Below are positions 18,091 through 26,036 of a stretch of 50,776 nt of DNA, one piece after another (within the stretch, counting starts at the first letter, position 1; each line of letters begins with the position of its first letter). Source of the stretch: an uncultured Bacteroidota bacterium. Lineage in GTDB: Bacteria > Bacteroidota > Bacteroidia > Chitinophagales > Chitinophagaceae. The notes below the pieces were generated by a model. It was not told the origin of the DNA, ran no database searches, and saw only the letters and a program-made list of their open reading frames with translations. Location: positions 1 to 50,776 of the forward strand of contig CAIKOJ010000032.1 in the NCBI GenBank assembly GCA_903829015.1, given 5' to 3'. Made by a program: the position numbers and the translations under genes.

Positions 18091-19614
18091 TTAGTGAGCT
18101 ATAACAACACGTCCTGTAGACTTACCGTCTTTTGCATCAATACCGTAGATGTATACACCTTCAGCAAGATTAGCAGTGTTGAAAGAAGCATTACCGTTAG
18201 CAACTACCTGAGAAGCAACCTGCTGTCCGATAGAATTAGTCAGAGTAACAGTAGCACCAGTGTTAGCAGAATTGAAAGAAATATTCAGAACGTTGTTAGC
18301 TGGGTTTGGAGCAACTACTACGTTAGAAATAGTGTTTACGTTTTTAGTATCAAGACCGATACCGATTACGTTACAAGTGTTACATACTGCATGGTATCCG
18401 AAACGTGGGTACTGAGCAACTGCAGGACCAGGAACTGTAGAAGAACCAGAAATAATGTCCCACTGAGGATAGTACTTAGGATCTGGAGCACCCCAACCGC
18501 CTGAAGCGAACATGAAATAACCGCAAGACTGGTTTGTGTTTTCAACAAAAGGCCAAGTTACGTCTGTAAGTGCTGTAGGAGCTGTAGGAGTTGCAGCGAA
18601 AGCAACCTGCATAGCGTAGTTGTTGAATTTGTATCCAGTGATAGCAGTACCGTTAGAATAACGGATAGTATCGCCACCTGGAAGGAAAGTGTTATCACCG
18701 CTCTTGAAAGTAGCTGTCATAGCCATAACGTTGTTAGCTGGAACAGGAACACTGATAGCTGGATCTGTAGAACGACGTGGGTACCAACAAACATCTGCAT
18801 TAGAGTTAGATGTAGAATCTGCACCAGTTAATGGGAATTTGTAAACATAAGAAGCTAACACACCACCACCTGCGTGAGCACCTCTGTTGTTAGCAATATC
18901 ATGATACAGATCTTTGTAGCTGATAGACAGAACACCGTATCCTGCTGGCGGAGAAGTGAAAGACATGTTAGGCATGTCGATTCCTGAACCAGTTCTTGGA
19001 GAAATCACAAAGGAAATAATCAGGGTATCAACAACTGCAGTTTTAGCAGGAGTACCATAATTACGTGTGTACCAACCAGCAACATGAACTGAGTCGATGG
19101 TATAAGCATCAGCATAAGTGATAGCCATCAAACCAGAGAAATCATTTACAGCACCAGAACCCATAGTATTCCAACCGTAGTTAGGAAGAGCAGTACTTGA
19201 GTAAGTAGGATCAAAACCCATAGCCATACTTAAGTTCATAGAACGTGAGTATGGGCTAGTACCGCCAGTGTAACCAATCCATCCAGTAGTATCGTTCCAC
19301 ATAGAGTAGCCATAGTAGTAAGTACCTTTAGACATATAAGCCTGATAAGGTGCTAACATATCGTCGGCGAAGTTGTACCACCTTTGCAGGGCAACTGTAG
19401 TTTTTGCGCCGCTGTGAGGAGCAACTGGTCCAACAACTGGCTGATTGTTTACAGCTGGTGCAGTTACTGGTGCAGGTGCAACAGGATTGATAACAACAGG
19501 CAACGGTGCCTCTGTAGAGGTGTTGAGGCTTTGGGCTTTTGAGCTCACACGGCTTTGCGCCTGAGCGAAACCCGCAACTAAGCAAGCAGAAAAGAGTAAA
19601 AAAGATTTTTTCAT
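18091..19614 (-). CDS. T9SS type A cargo, tandem paralogue C, probably highly expressed
   Basis: The 507-residue protein has the same plan as paralogues A and B: signal peptide (MKKSFLLFSACLVAGFAQAQ), Ala/Pro/Val-rich linker, conserved body and a type A sorting domain ending GRVVIAH. The start at 19614 was preferred to one two codons upstream. By eye its codons lean strongly to GCT, GTT, ACT, TCT, GGT and CGT, unlike the mixed use in A and B, which points to high expression. It has its own strong terminator and upstream region, so it is monocistronic. In sequence it shares some segments with B (such as KSGDNTFLPGGDT) and others with A (such as NNYAMQVAFAATP). Function is unknown. Confidence 0.83.
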   Translation of the reverse strand: MKKSFLLFSACLVAGFAQAQSRVSSKAQSLNTSTEAPLPVVINPVAPAPVTAPAVNNQPVVGPVAPHSGAKTTVALQRWYNFADDMLAPYQAYMSKGTYYYGYSMWNDTTGWIGYTGGTSPYSRSMNLSMAMGFDPTYSSTALPNYGWNTMGSGAVNDFSGLMAITYADAYTIDSVHVAGWYTRNYGTPAKTAVVDTLIISFVISPRTGSGIDMPNMSFTSPPAGYGVLSISYKDLYHDIANNRGAHAGGGVLASYVYKFPLTGADSTSNSNADVCWYPRRSTDPAISVPVPANNVMAMTATFKSGDNTFLPGGDTIRYSNGTAITGYKFNNYAMQVAFAATPTAPTALTDVTWPFVENTNQSCGYFMFASGGWGAPDPKYYPQWDIISGSSTVPGPAVAQYPRFGYHAVCNTCNVIGIGLDTKNVNTISNVVVAPNPANNVLNISFNSANTGATVTLTNSIGQQVASQVVANGNASFNTANLAEGVYIYGIDAKDGKSTGRVVIAH

Positions 19615-19670
19615 AATCACTATTTTTTTTTGGAATTGATAATTAAGTATGATTTTTTTGTTTAAGGCAT

Positions 19671-19678
19671 TAAAGGTA
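19671..19678 (-). promoter_or_regulatory. possible -7 element for paralogue C
   Basis: TACCTTTA on the minus strand is one base off TANNTTTG and equals the element before paralogue B. It lies 57 bases upstream of the start; no -33 TTG at normal spacing was found. Confidence 0.3.
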
Positions 19679-19905
19679 CATTCAAATTGCGGATTTCAGA
19701 TAAAACGATACAGATATTTATATTTATAATTAAATCCTAATCCCGTTTTTTTTGAACGAATAGTAACAATTCAACCCGAGTCAAAATATATCTGCATGAT
19801 AAGTAAACAGCAAATAGTATGCCACAAATCGACTATTTAAATTTTAGGACATTAAAATAACCCGAAATAGAAAATCAACTCCGTTTCACAGAGAAAAAGA
19901 CCGCA

Positions 19906-21333
19906 TTAATGAATAATGTCGATTTTTCCTGTGGTCCGGCTGTTGTTTGAAACCAACTGCCATGAATAAACCCCACCCGGAAACGAACGGGTATCTATTG
20001 TATAAATATCCTTTACAGCCCCGGTAATGTTTCTGGTTGCCACTTCCTGCCCTATCATATTGAACAAAGAAAGCGTACCATCTGACCCACCGGTATTATC
20101 CACCAAAAAGTTTAGTCTGCCTGAGGCCGGGTTAGGATATGCGGTAACAGATGGAGCAGCAACAGAAGGCTGAGCAACTGCAAGTGACGGGGTCTCTGAC
20201 CAGGTAATGTGGAAAGACATTTGTGGTACGGTGAAACCCGGTGGTAAATTGGCACCGGTATTGGCGTAGGCAGATGCTGGTATGAGTACATTGTGGCTGT
20301 TGAACACAAAACCGGTATTGTTGTACCTGATCTGGTTAGTAGCAATGAGGCCATTTTGGTGAGAGCCGGGAAATCCTATACCAATATTGCGCGCACTTTG
20401 TGGAAACCAGTTGGAAGTGCCATTAGGCTCACCTGCAAAAAGCCAGTAGTAGTTGGATGCATAACTTGACGTACCAACAGGATAGGTGACCTGGCTTTTA
20501 AAATAAATGTAGGCTACAAGGTATTTGCCGGGTGGCACAGTAATAGGTGTAGGCAAGTTGAATTTTACATGCCGCAGCGTAAACGGATCGAAAGCTGTGA
20601 GGGGGAAAGCAAAGCGCTGGTGCGCGGTTTTTGTGAGCAGTGGATCAATGCAATTGTCGGTAGCATTAAAATATCTGGCCGTGGCAAAACGTGGTGTGGA
20701 ATCGTGCGTAAAAGGCCGGTACATAGCAGCCGGACTGGATGCGATGAGTGCATAAGCACCGGAGTCAGGCAGACCTCCGTTTTGAGTAACAAGGAATTCA
20801 ACGATAATGCTATCTACGTTTGCGAATGTTGTGTCATATCGATAGTATTCACCCGGAAACCAGAAACTATCGAGCTGATAAGGCAACCTGAAATCAAATG
20901 GTGCCGACACGCGGTAAGACGTATCGAACGCGTGGTAGTAATAAGCGCTGTCTGACGGATCGAAAGACATGCCCATGCCATGAGTAAACATATAGTATGG
21001 TGCATAGTACCCCGAAAGATCATGAATGTTGCTATCGGGAGATATAGCCCAAATATAGGAGTAGCTGTGCGGCAGCGTAGTAGAGGTTGTATCGAACATC
21101 TCATCCCAGAGGTCGTACCAATCGGCATGAGTAGTAGTGCCCGATGTCTGTTTAGCAGCAGTATTGCCGGCACGGTGGTTATTCTTCGGCCCCAGTCCTA
21201 CCATAGGATGGTCTACCTTGATCTTCATTGGCAACGGATCAACTGACTGCTGCACAATGACGTTGTCTTTGAACTGGGCTTTGATTACGGCAGCGGAAAA
21301 AAGGAAACAACACAACAAGAATAGATGCTTCAT
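19906..21333 (-). CDS. T9SS type A cargo, distant relative of the tandem paralogues
   Basis: The 475-residue protein has a signal peptide (MKHLFLLCCFLFSAAVIKAQ), an unrecognised body and a type A sorting domain from VTAYPNPASGRLNFLVDN. The body has features like those of the three paralogues downstream (DWYDLWDEMFD near its start; GMGMSFDPSDSAYYYHAFDT; PFTLRHVKFNLPTPI). This suggests distant common origin, but identity is low. It should be secreted and surface-attached. The gene stands alone, with a promoter-like element upstream, and no clear terminator was found downstream. Confidence 0.75.
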   Translation of the reverse strand: MKHLFLLCCFLFSAAVIKAQFKDNVIVQQSVDPLPMKIKVDHPMVGLGPKNNHRAGNTAAKQTSGTTTHADWYDLWDEMFDTTSTTLPHSYSYIWAISPDSNIHDLSGYYAPYYMFTHGMGMSFDPSDSAYYYHAFDTSYRVSAPFDFRLPYQLDSFWFPGEYYRYDTTFANVDSIIVEFLVTQNGGLPDSGAYALIASSPAAMYRPFTHDSTPRFATARYFNATDNCIDPLLTKTAHQRFAFPLTAFDPFTLRHVKFNLPTPITVPPGKYLVAYIYFKSQVTYPVGTSSYASNYYWLFAGEPNGTSNWFPQSARNIGIGFPGSHQNGLIATNQIRYNNTGFVFNSHNVLIPASAYANTGANLPPGFTVPQMSFHITWSETPSLAVAQPSVAAPSVTAYPNPASGRLNFLVDNTGGSDGTLSLFNMIGQEVATRNITGAVKDIYTIDTRSFPGGVYSWQLVSNNSRTTGKIDIIH

Positions 21334-21378
21334 AACAATTTATTTAAGGGTTTAGGAACACATTAAGTATTGTTCCTT

Positions 21379-21408
21379 TAAAAGTAGTTATATCTAAAAT
21401 TACAGCAA
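21379..21408 (-). promoter_or_regulatory. probable promoter of the 19906-21333 gene
   Basis: On the minus strand TTG (21406-21408) is 19 bases from TACTTTTA (21379-21386), one base off TANNTTTG. A 7-bp inverted repeat (21354-21360 with 21371-21377) would sit at the very 5' end of the transcript. Confidence 0.4.
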
Positions 21409-21432
21409 TTATCTACTCCGGCAAAAAAAACA

Positions 21433-21843
21433 TTAGGGGATAAACCAGGTGGTTGGTACATAGACATTCACAGTACCATTGGATTGAACGGTCTTTTGAG
21501 CACCCCCTTTAACATCGGGCGGATGCCCGCCTTCCATATGATACCCAACTGCCAGGAAATAGTACAGACCGATCTTGAGGTTTGAGAACGTGGCGATGGA
21601 AATACCGCCTATCAGGGTGCAAACTGCTGAATCATCGTAAACATTGCCTGCAGGCGCATCGAGTGTACCATATTTAATATATACAGTGCAGGTATCTACA
21701 TAAGCGCCGTAATACTCAGGAGTAACAAGGATAGTAACATTTCCACCCTTTCCTCCACCGGTAACTTTGGTACTTTCTGAAGATTTGCATTGAAGTGCAA
21801 AACAGCCAATTGCGAACAGTATAAAACAATGCCAGCTTTTCAT
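21433..21843 (-). CDS. small lipoprotein of unknown function
   Basis: The 136-residue protein has a lipoprotein signal (MKSWHCFILFAIGCFALQC, lipid-modified Cys at residue 19) and a Gly/Lys-rich linker. The rest is a compact beta-rich domain (VTILVTPEYYGAYVDTCTVY, then TFSNLKIGLYYFLAVGY) that resembles small Ig- or transthyretin-like folds. The start of its reading is divergent from the metal operon at 21952, with ~110 bases between them. No functional motif or partner was recognised. Confidence 0.7.
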   Translation of the reverse strand: MKSWHCFILFAIGCFALQCKSSESTKVTGGGKGGNVTILVTPEYYGAYVDTCTVYIKYGTLDAPAGNVYDDSAVCTLIGGISIATFSNLKIGLYYFLAVGYHMEGGHPPDVKGGAQKTVQSNGTVNVYVPTTWFIP

Positions 21844-21951
21844 TCATCCGAAATTACAAAATTTCCCTCAACCTGCTTTGACGAAAGTTAAGCATGACCA
21901 AAATCAGTGAAAAAAAGAAGCGTATTGAATAAACAGAGGAAAATTATCAAT

Positions 21952-21959
21952 TATCTTTG
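21952..21959 (+). promoter_or_regulatory. -7 element of the MbnP/MbnH-like operon
   Basis: TATCTTTG matches TANNTTTG exactly. A TTG at 21925-21927 is somewhat far (24 bases). A transcript starting about seven bases downstream would reach the CTG at 21982 with a short leader. Confidence 0.5.
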
Positions 21960-21981
21960 TAACACTTAATTTACAGGCTAT

Positions 21982-22353
21982 CTGAAAAAATATATTGCCA
22001 TACTAGCTTTCGTGTGCTTTCTGCTACAAACCTTTAGTCAGGTTATTATAGTAGCCGAATACTATGCGCAGAAGGATTATATAGCAAAGAAACTTTGTGA
22101 GAACAAAAACAAACCTGAGCTGCATTGCGAAGGTAAATGTTGCCTGAAAAAGAAGCTGGCTAAAGAAGCAAAAGAACAATCGCCCAGCCCAACTAACCAA
22201 AAAAGCGAACAGGTAGTGAACCTGATTGGCCCCGAAGCAAAGTTTGAGATAGTGTACCACACTACGGAATCACCTGCCAAAAAATACTTCAGTTTCAATG
22301 AACTGAAAACCTTTTCTTACCATCATTCGGTGTTCCACCCACCCACAGTATAG
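21982..22353 (+). CDS. small Cys/Lys/His-rich exported protein, probable CTG start
   Basis: The product is 123 residues if read from CTG at 21982, which gives a normal signal peptide (MKKYIAILAFVCFLLQTFSQ). There is no ATG in the open frame, and the only other standard start, GTG at 22012, would cut the signal in half. The mature part holds a cysteine motif, Cys39, Cys49, Cys53 and Cys54 in LCENKNKPELHCEGKCCLKK, then Lys-rich helix and a His-rich tail (FSYHHSVFHPPTV). Similar short proteins with a CxGKC core are familiar from Bacteroidota. It is the first gene of the operon that includes MbnP- and MbnH-like proteins, so soft-metal binding is a reasonable guess, not a shown function. Confidence 0.72.
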   Translation: MKKYIAILAFVCFLLQTFSQVIIVAEYYAQKDYIAKKLCENKNKPELHCEGKCCLKKKLAKEAKEQSPSPTNQKSEQVVNLIGPEAKFEIVYHTTESPAKKYFSFNELKTFSYHHSVFHPPTV

Positions 22354-22460
22354 TGATTTACATTGCTAAGTAACCGCCTGTAACTACGGGGGTATTTCTT
22401 ATTATTCATACAGTGTATTAAGTGCAAATGCACTTACGGCATTGTTGTAAATCATTACAA

Positions 22461-23558
22461 ATGAACTTATACCGTAAAATAATTTTACTAAGTTCCATTT
22501 GCCTTTCTGTACAATGTTACGGGCAAGTGGTTCCAGACACACAGTTACCAAAAATACCAGCTACAGCAGCGGCTTGCTGCAACAATGGCTCCTGCTGCAC
22601 CGGCACAGAAACACCCGCCGGGATCATGACGGATCACATTCACAGCAAAGGCGAATGGATGGTATCGTACACCTATATGAATATGCTGATGAATGGCAAC
22701 CAAACAGGTACCAGCAAAACCAGCGACGCAGAAATATACAATACTTACATGATGGCACCTCAAACCATGACCATGCAAATGCATATGCTGATGCTGATGT
22801 ATGGCATAACAGACAGGCTGACCATTATGGTTATGGGAGGCTATAACTATTGCAGCATGGATATGGATATGCCTGCAATGATAATGAATGGTGCGCCTAT
22901 GCCGGCTTCAACAATGTATTGTACCACATCAGCCTTGGCAGATACGAGGATATACGGTTTATACAATTTCTCTCGGAGGGCGCGGTACAAATTAATAGGG
23001 AGTCTGGCTGTAAGTCTGCCAACCGGATCAGTTACCTGCAAGGGTACTACTATGCTAGGTACAAATGAGCGGATGGCTTACTGCATGCAGTCGGGCACAG
23101 GGTCGGTAAGCGTTATGCCGGGTGTAACCTATGTACGGCGGTACGAAAAGCTGGCGCTGGGTACGGAAGCCTTAGCCGATATAAAACTTAACGACAACAA
23201 AGCCGGGTACAGATTCGGAAATGAATACCGCGAAAATGTGTGGGCAGAATACAGGTTCCTTAATTTTCTGGGAGGAACTCTGCGGGCAGAAGGTGTGCAA
23301 ACAGACAAAATTTCGGGCACTGATAAGGAAATAAGTACGCCCATTAATGAGATGTCTGACCCAACAATGGTCAGCAGCCACTACGGCGCAGCGAGATGCA
23401 ATATTTACGCAGGACTTTCCTTCCACCTGAAAAAGAAATTCACTGAAAGGCTCAGAGTTCAGCTTGAATTTGGGATGCCTGTATATCAAAACCTGAACGG
23501 CCCGCAAATGTCGCAACAGGCGAATATACTTGCTGGCATAATGTATGGATTTAAATAG
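22461..23558 (+). CDS. Met-rich outer-membrane beta-barrel protein
   Basis: The 365-residue protein has a signal peptide (MNLYRKIILLSSICLSVQCYGQ), then a Cys-rich segment (AAACCNNGSCCTG) and a very Met-rich stretch (QTMTMQMHMLMLMYG, SMDMDMPAMIMNGAPMPAS). The rest is a strand-rich barrel (YKLIGSLAVSLPTGSVTCKG, GLSFHLKKKFTERLRVQLEF) resembling transporter-type outer-membrane proteins. The start at 22461 was chosen for the signal peptide; an in-frame ATG lies 13 codons upstream. Met- and Cys-rich segments commonly bind Cu(I) in exported proteins. Its place between the Cys-rich peptide and the MbnP-like lipoprotein suggests a role in metal passage across the outer membrane, by inference. Confidence 0.75.
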   Translation: MNLYRKIILLSSICLSVQCYGQVVPDTQLPKIPATAAACCNNGSCCTGTETPAGIMTDHIHSKGEWMVSYTYMNMLMNGNQTGTSKTSDAEIYNTYMMAPQTMTMQMHMLMLMYGITDRLTIMVMGGYNYCSMDMDMPAMIMNGAPMPASTMYCTTSALADTRIYGLYNFSRRARYKLIGSLAVSLPTGSVTCKGTTMLGTNERMAYCMQSGTGSVSVMPGVTYVRRYEKLALGTEALADIKLNDNKAGYRFGNEYRENVWAEYRFLNFLGGTLRAEGVQTDKISGTDKEISTPINEMSDPTMVSSHYGAARCNIYAGLSFHLKKKFTERLRVQLEFGMPVYQNLNGPQMSQQANILAGIMYGFK

Positions 23559-23632
23559 CGGATATTATTCGCATTTTCTCCAAAGGGCGCATAGCCAAAA
23601 CTATCTCTAACAATTTCAAAAACTTTATAGTC

Positions 23633-24418
23633 ATGACCTCGATCAAATTAAATCAAAGACTGAAAACAACGGCATTTATTGCACTGGTGTCAAGCCTGAT
23701 AATTTTTGTAAGCTCCTGTAAAACTAAAAGCACCAGCTCAACAGGCACGATATACATACATATGCACACCGACATAGACACGAATGAAGTAGCCGACGAC
23801 ACTACATTGTACGATGACGGAACGGGCAGGCACTTCAGCCTATCTACCGGTCAATTCTACATAACCGATATTTCATTGCATAACCTAACCGGAACAACGT
23901 ACAAATTTTCTGGCGTTTATGTTCTGAAAACAATAGGCACCGAACAGTATCTTGTAGGACAGGCGCCAGTAGGCACCTATGATAATGTTTCGTTCACAGT
24001 AGGAGTATCGGCGGCAGACAACAGCATAGCACCATCCAGCTTCGCATCAACGCATGCGCTGAATAATACGGACATGTGGTTTGGCAATACAACAGAAGGG
24101 TATATGTTCGTAAAGGTGGAAGGTAAAGCAGACACTACAGCTGCGCAGACCGGCGCGAATCTAAAGCCATTTGTATACGAGATAGGCGGTGCCACCAATC
24201 TAAGAACCGTAACCATGCCAACTCGATCCGGCAGCATGGTTCCATACATACTAACTTCTGGCGGCACACAATACGTACATATGACTTGCGATTTCAGTAA
24301 GCTTTTGAGTGGAGTAAATTTCAAAACAGACAACAATCTTACCTCGCCAACAGCCAACCCTACCCTGGCGACCACTATCGCCAATAACATTGGCAGCATG
24401 TTTGAGTATGAAGAATAA
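23633..24418 (+). CDS. MbnP-like lipoprotein
   Basis: The 261-residue protein has a lipoprotein signal with the modified Cys at residue 29 (LIIFVSSC). The mature part resembles the MbnP family: IYIHMHTDID near the start, then RHFSLSTGQFYITDISLHN and the NNTDMWFGNTTEGYMFVKVEG core. MbnP is a periplasmic copper protein whose site depends on oxidation of a tryptophan by its partner MbnH. Here Trp149 is the only tryptophan in the protein, which makes it the natural candidate for such a change. The gene overlaps the next one by 11 bases, and an MbnH/MauG-like gene follows after that, supporting the pairing. Family assignment is by memory of its pattern, and copper binding is inferred. Confidence 0.78.
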   Translation: MTSIKLNQRLKTTAFIALVSSLIIFVSSCKTKSTSSTGTIYIHMHTDIDTNEVADDTTLYDDGTGRHFSLSTGQFYITDISLHNLTGTTYKFSGVYVLKTIGTEQYLVGQAPVGTYDNVSFTVGVSAADNSIAPSSFASTHALNNTDMWFGNTTEGYMFVKVEGKADTTAAQTGANLKPFVYEIGGATNLRTVTMPTRSGSMVPYILTSGGTQYVHMTCDFSKLLSGVNFKTDNNLTSPTANPTLATTIANNIGSMFEYEE

Positions 24419-24800
24419 CAAAGATAAAATGAAGCTTGCCGCTGCAATGATATTATTGGTTGCAGCGGCAAGCTCGTGTACCCACGAACCTTTTGTGGCT
24501 GTAGAACCAACAGTGAGTTTCAGAACAGATATTATACCTGTATTTACCACGCGGTGCGCCCTAAACAGTGCCTGCCACTCGGGTGCTGCAAATGCAGGTA
24601 ACAATATTGATCTGGACAGTGCCGCAGCCTACGCCAGCATACAAAGCAAGCACCTGGTGATAACGGATCACCCAACTGCAAGCCTGCTGTATGTTGAAGT
24701 GTCGTCGGGTACAATGCCCAAAGCACCAGCCAGTGCACTGACTGCAGTACAAACAAAGTTGATACTTAACTGGATTGATCAGGGTGCGAAGAATAATTAA
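24408..24800 (+). CDS. small cytochrome-c-like lipoprotein with an unusual heme motif
   Basis: The 130-residue lipoprotein (LLVAAASSC lipobox) starts inside the end of the MbnP-like gene, so translation is probably coupled; an ATG at 24429 would also give a good signal. The body follows the short cytochrome-like domain often seen in Bacteroidota: FRTDIIPVFTTRC, a Cys-His, an xNIDL turn, IQSKH and a final LILNWIDQGAKNN. Where that domain normally has CxxCH or Cx4CH, this gene reads Cys-Ala-Leu-Asn-Ser-Ala-Cys-His, a Cx5CH spacing. It may carry electrons between the diheme enzyme and the MbnP-like protein, or it may not bind heme. Confidence 0.72.
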   Translation: MKNNKDKMKLAAAMILLVAAASSCTHEPFVAVEPTVSFRTDIIPVFTTRCALNSACHSGAANAGNNIDLDSAAAYASIQSKHLVITDHPTASLLYVEVSSGTMPKAPASALTAVQTKLILNWIDQGAKNN

Positions 24801-24863
24801 TTTGCAGCATCATATTTGTTGCATCGTAAATGGCAGATTGAAAATAAAAGTAGTGTTTAATTT

Positions 24864-25841
24864 ATGAAGAAATTATCGGCAATCATTGTATTAATACTTG
24901 CCATCTCCGTGTGTTATTCTTTTGCGCGGCTCAAAAAGCCGGTAAGAGTGTATTCGTTTAAAGGTCAGCCAAAAACAAAGGAGCAGCTGGGAGAGATCTT
25001 GTTTTTTGAAACCAACCTATCTTCTGATGGTACTATAAGTTGTGCTTCCTGCCACATACCGGAATTCGGGTTTGCAGATACAGTTGCTTTTAGCAAGGGT
25101 GTTGACCACAAGGTCGGTAACCGCAACACTCCTTCGTGCGCTAACATGGCAGATCGCCCATACTTTTTCTATGATGGTAGGGCAGCTACTCTTGAAGAAC
25201 AAGTGGGTTTCCCGATCGAGAATAAAGTTGAAATGAATCTACCTCTTGCAGTTGCTGTGAAAAGATTAAAAAGCGACAGCAACTACAATGCCTGGTTCAA
25301 GCGTATTTTCAAAGAAGCACCCAATGAAAAAAATCTTAAGATTGCCATAGCCTCATACGAGCGGACACTTGAAACCTCTTCAACTCCATATGACAGCTAC
25401 ATGGAAAAGGATGATTCAACACTAATAAGCGCTTCAGCAATTAGAGGACGAACGTTATTTCTTGAAAAAGCCAGATGTTTTGATTGTCATTTTTCTCCTG
25501 ATTTTACAGGCGACGAATTCAGAAATATTGGCTTGTTCAACGGTAAAGATATGAACGACTCCGGACGGTACGTTGTGTCTAAAAAAAAATCAGACATCGG
25601 TAAATTCAAAGTACCTGGTCTGAGAAATGTTGCCATAACAGCGCCCTATATGCACAACGGAATGTTTAAAACACTACGTGAAGTAATTGAGTTTTACGAT
25701 AATCCGTACAAAGTAGTTCCAAACCCGATCAATATTGATACATTGCTCGAAAAACCATTGAATCTGTCGGTGCATGAAAAAGACGATCTGGAGGCATTTC
25801 TGCACACACTTACAGACGACCATTTCAGGAAAAAACAATAG
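24864..25841 (+). CDS. diheme cytochrome c peroxidase family enzyme, MbnH/MauG-like
   Basis: The 325-residue exported protein has an N-terminal signal segment and two CXXCH heme sites, CASCH (60-64) and CFDCH (205-209). It has other landmarks of the CcpA/MauG family: LGEILFFETNLSSDGTISC, GNRNTPSCANMADRPYFFYD, then KFKVPGLRNVAITAPYMHNG and a final LEAFLHTL. Members either reduce peroxide (CcpA) or use high-valent hemes to modify a partner protein (MauG on methylamine dehydrogenase, MbnH on MbnP). The MbnP-like gene in the same operon favours the MbnH role. Which one holds cannot be settled from motifs seen here. Confidence 0.85.
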   Translation: MKKLSAIIVLILAISVCYSFARLKKPVRVYSFKGQPKTKEQLGEILFFETNLSSDGTISCASCHIPEFGFADTVAFSKGVDHKVGNRNTPSCANMADRPYFFYDGRAATLEEQVGFPIENKVEMNLPLAVAVKRLKSDSNYNAWFKRIFKEAPNEKNLKIAIASYERTLETSSTPYDSYMEKDDSTLISASAIRGRTLFLEKARCFDCHFSPDFTGDEFRNIGLFNGKDMNDSGRYVVSKKKSDIGKFKVPGLRNVAITAPYMHNGMFKTLREVIEFYDNPYKVVPNPINIDTLLEKPLNLSVHEKDDLEAFLHTLTDDHFRKKQ

Positions 25842-26036
25842 CCAAGCACCTCGTTATTCAAAACGAATATTGAGCATCAGTTGACACACAAATTCCTGAC
25901 TATTTCCCCAGCCTGCGTGAAAAAACCTGCAGGCCTGAAGAAATAAGCAATAACCATTCCGGAATTTTTGCCTTTTTACAATGCAATGTCATTGCACTGC
26001 AAACAAGCAAAACTATCCATCAACAATAGTAAAGCA

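Noticed and set aside
14784..19614. Tandem gene array as a mobile element or insertion
   Set aside because: No transposase, integrase, terminal inverted repeats or target duplication was seen; tandem duplication with gene conversion explains it.
24864..25841. Reading the diheme enzyme as an ordinary peroxide-detoxifying CcpA only
   Set aside because: Motifs alone allow it, but the MbnP-like gene in the same operon makes the MbnH-like role more likely; kept as an alternative.
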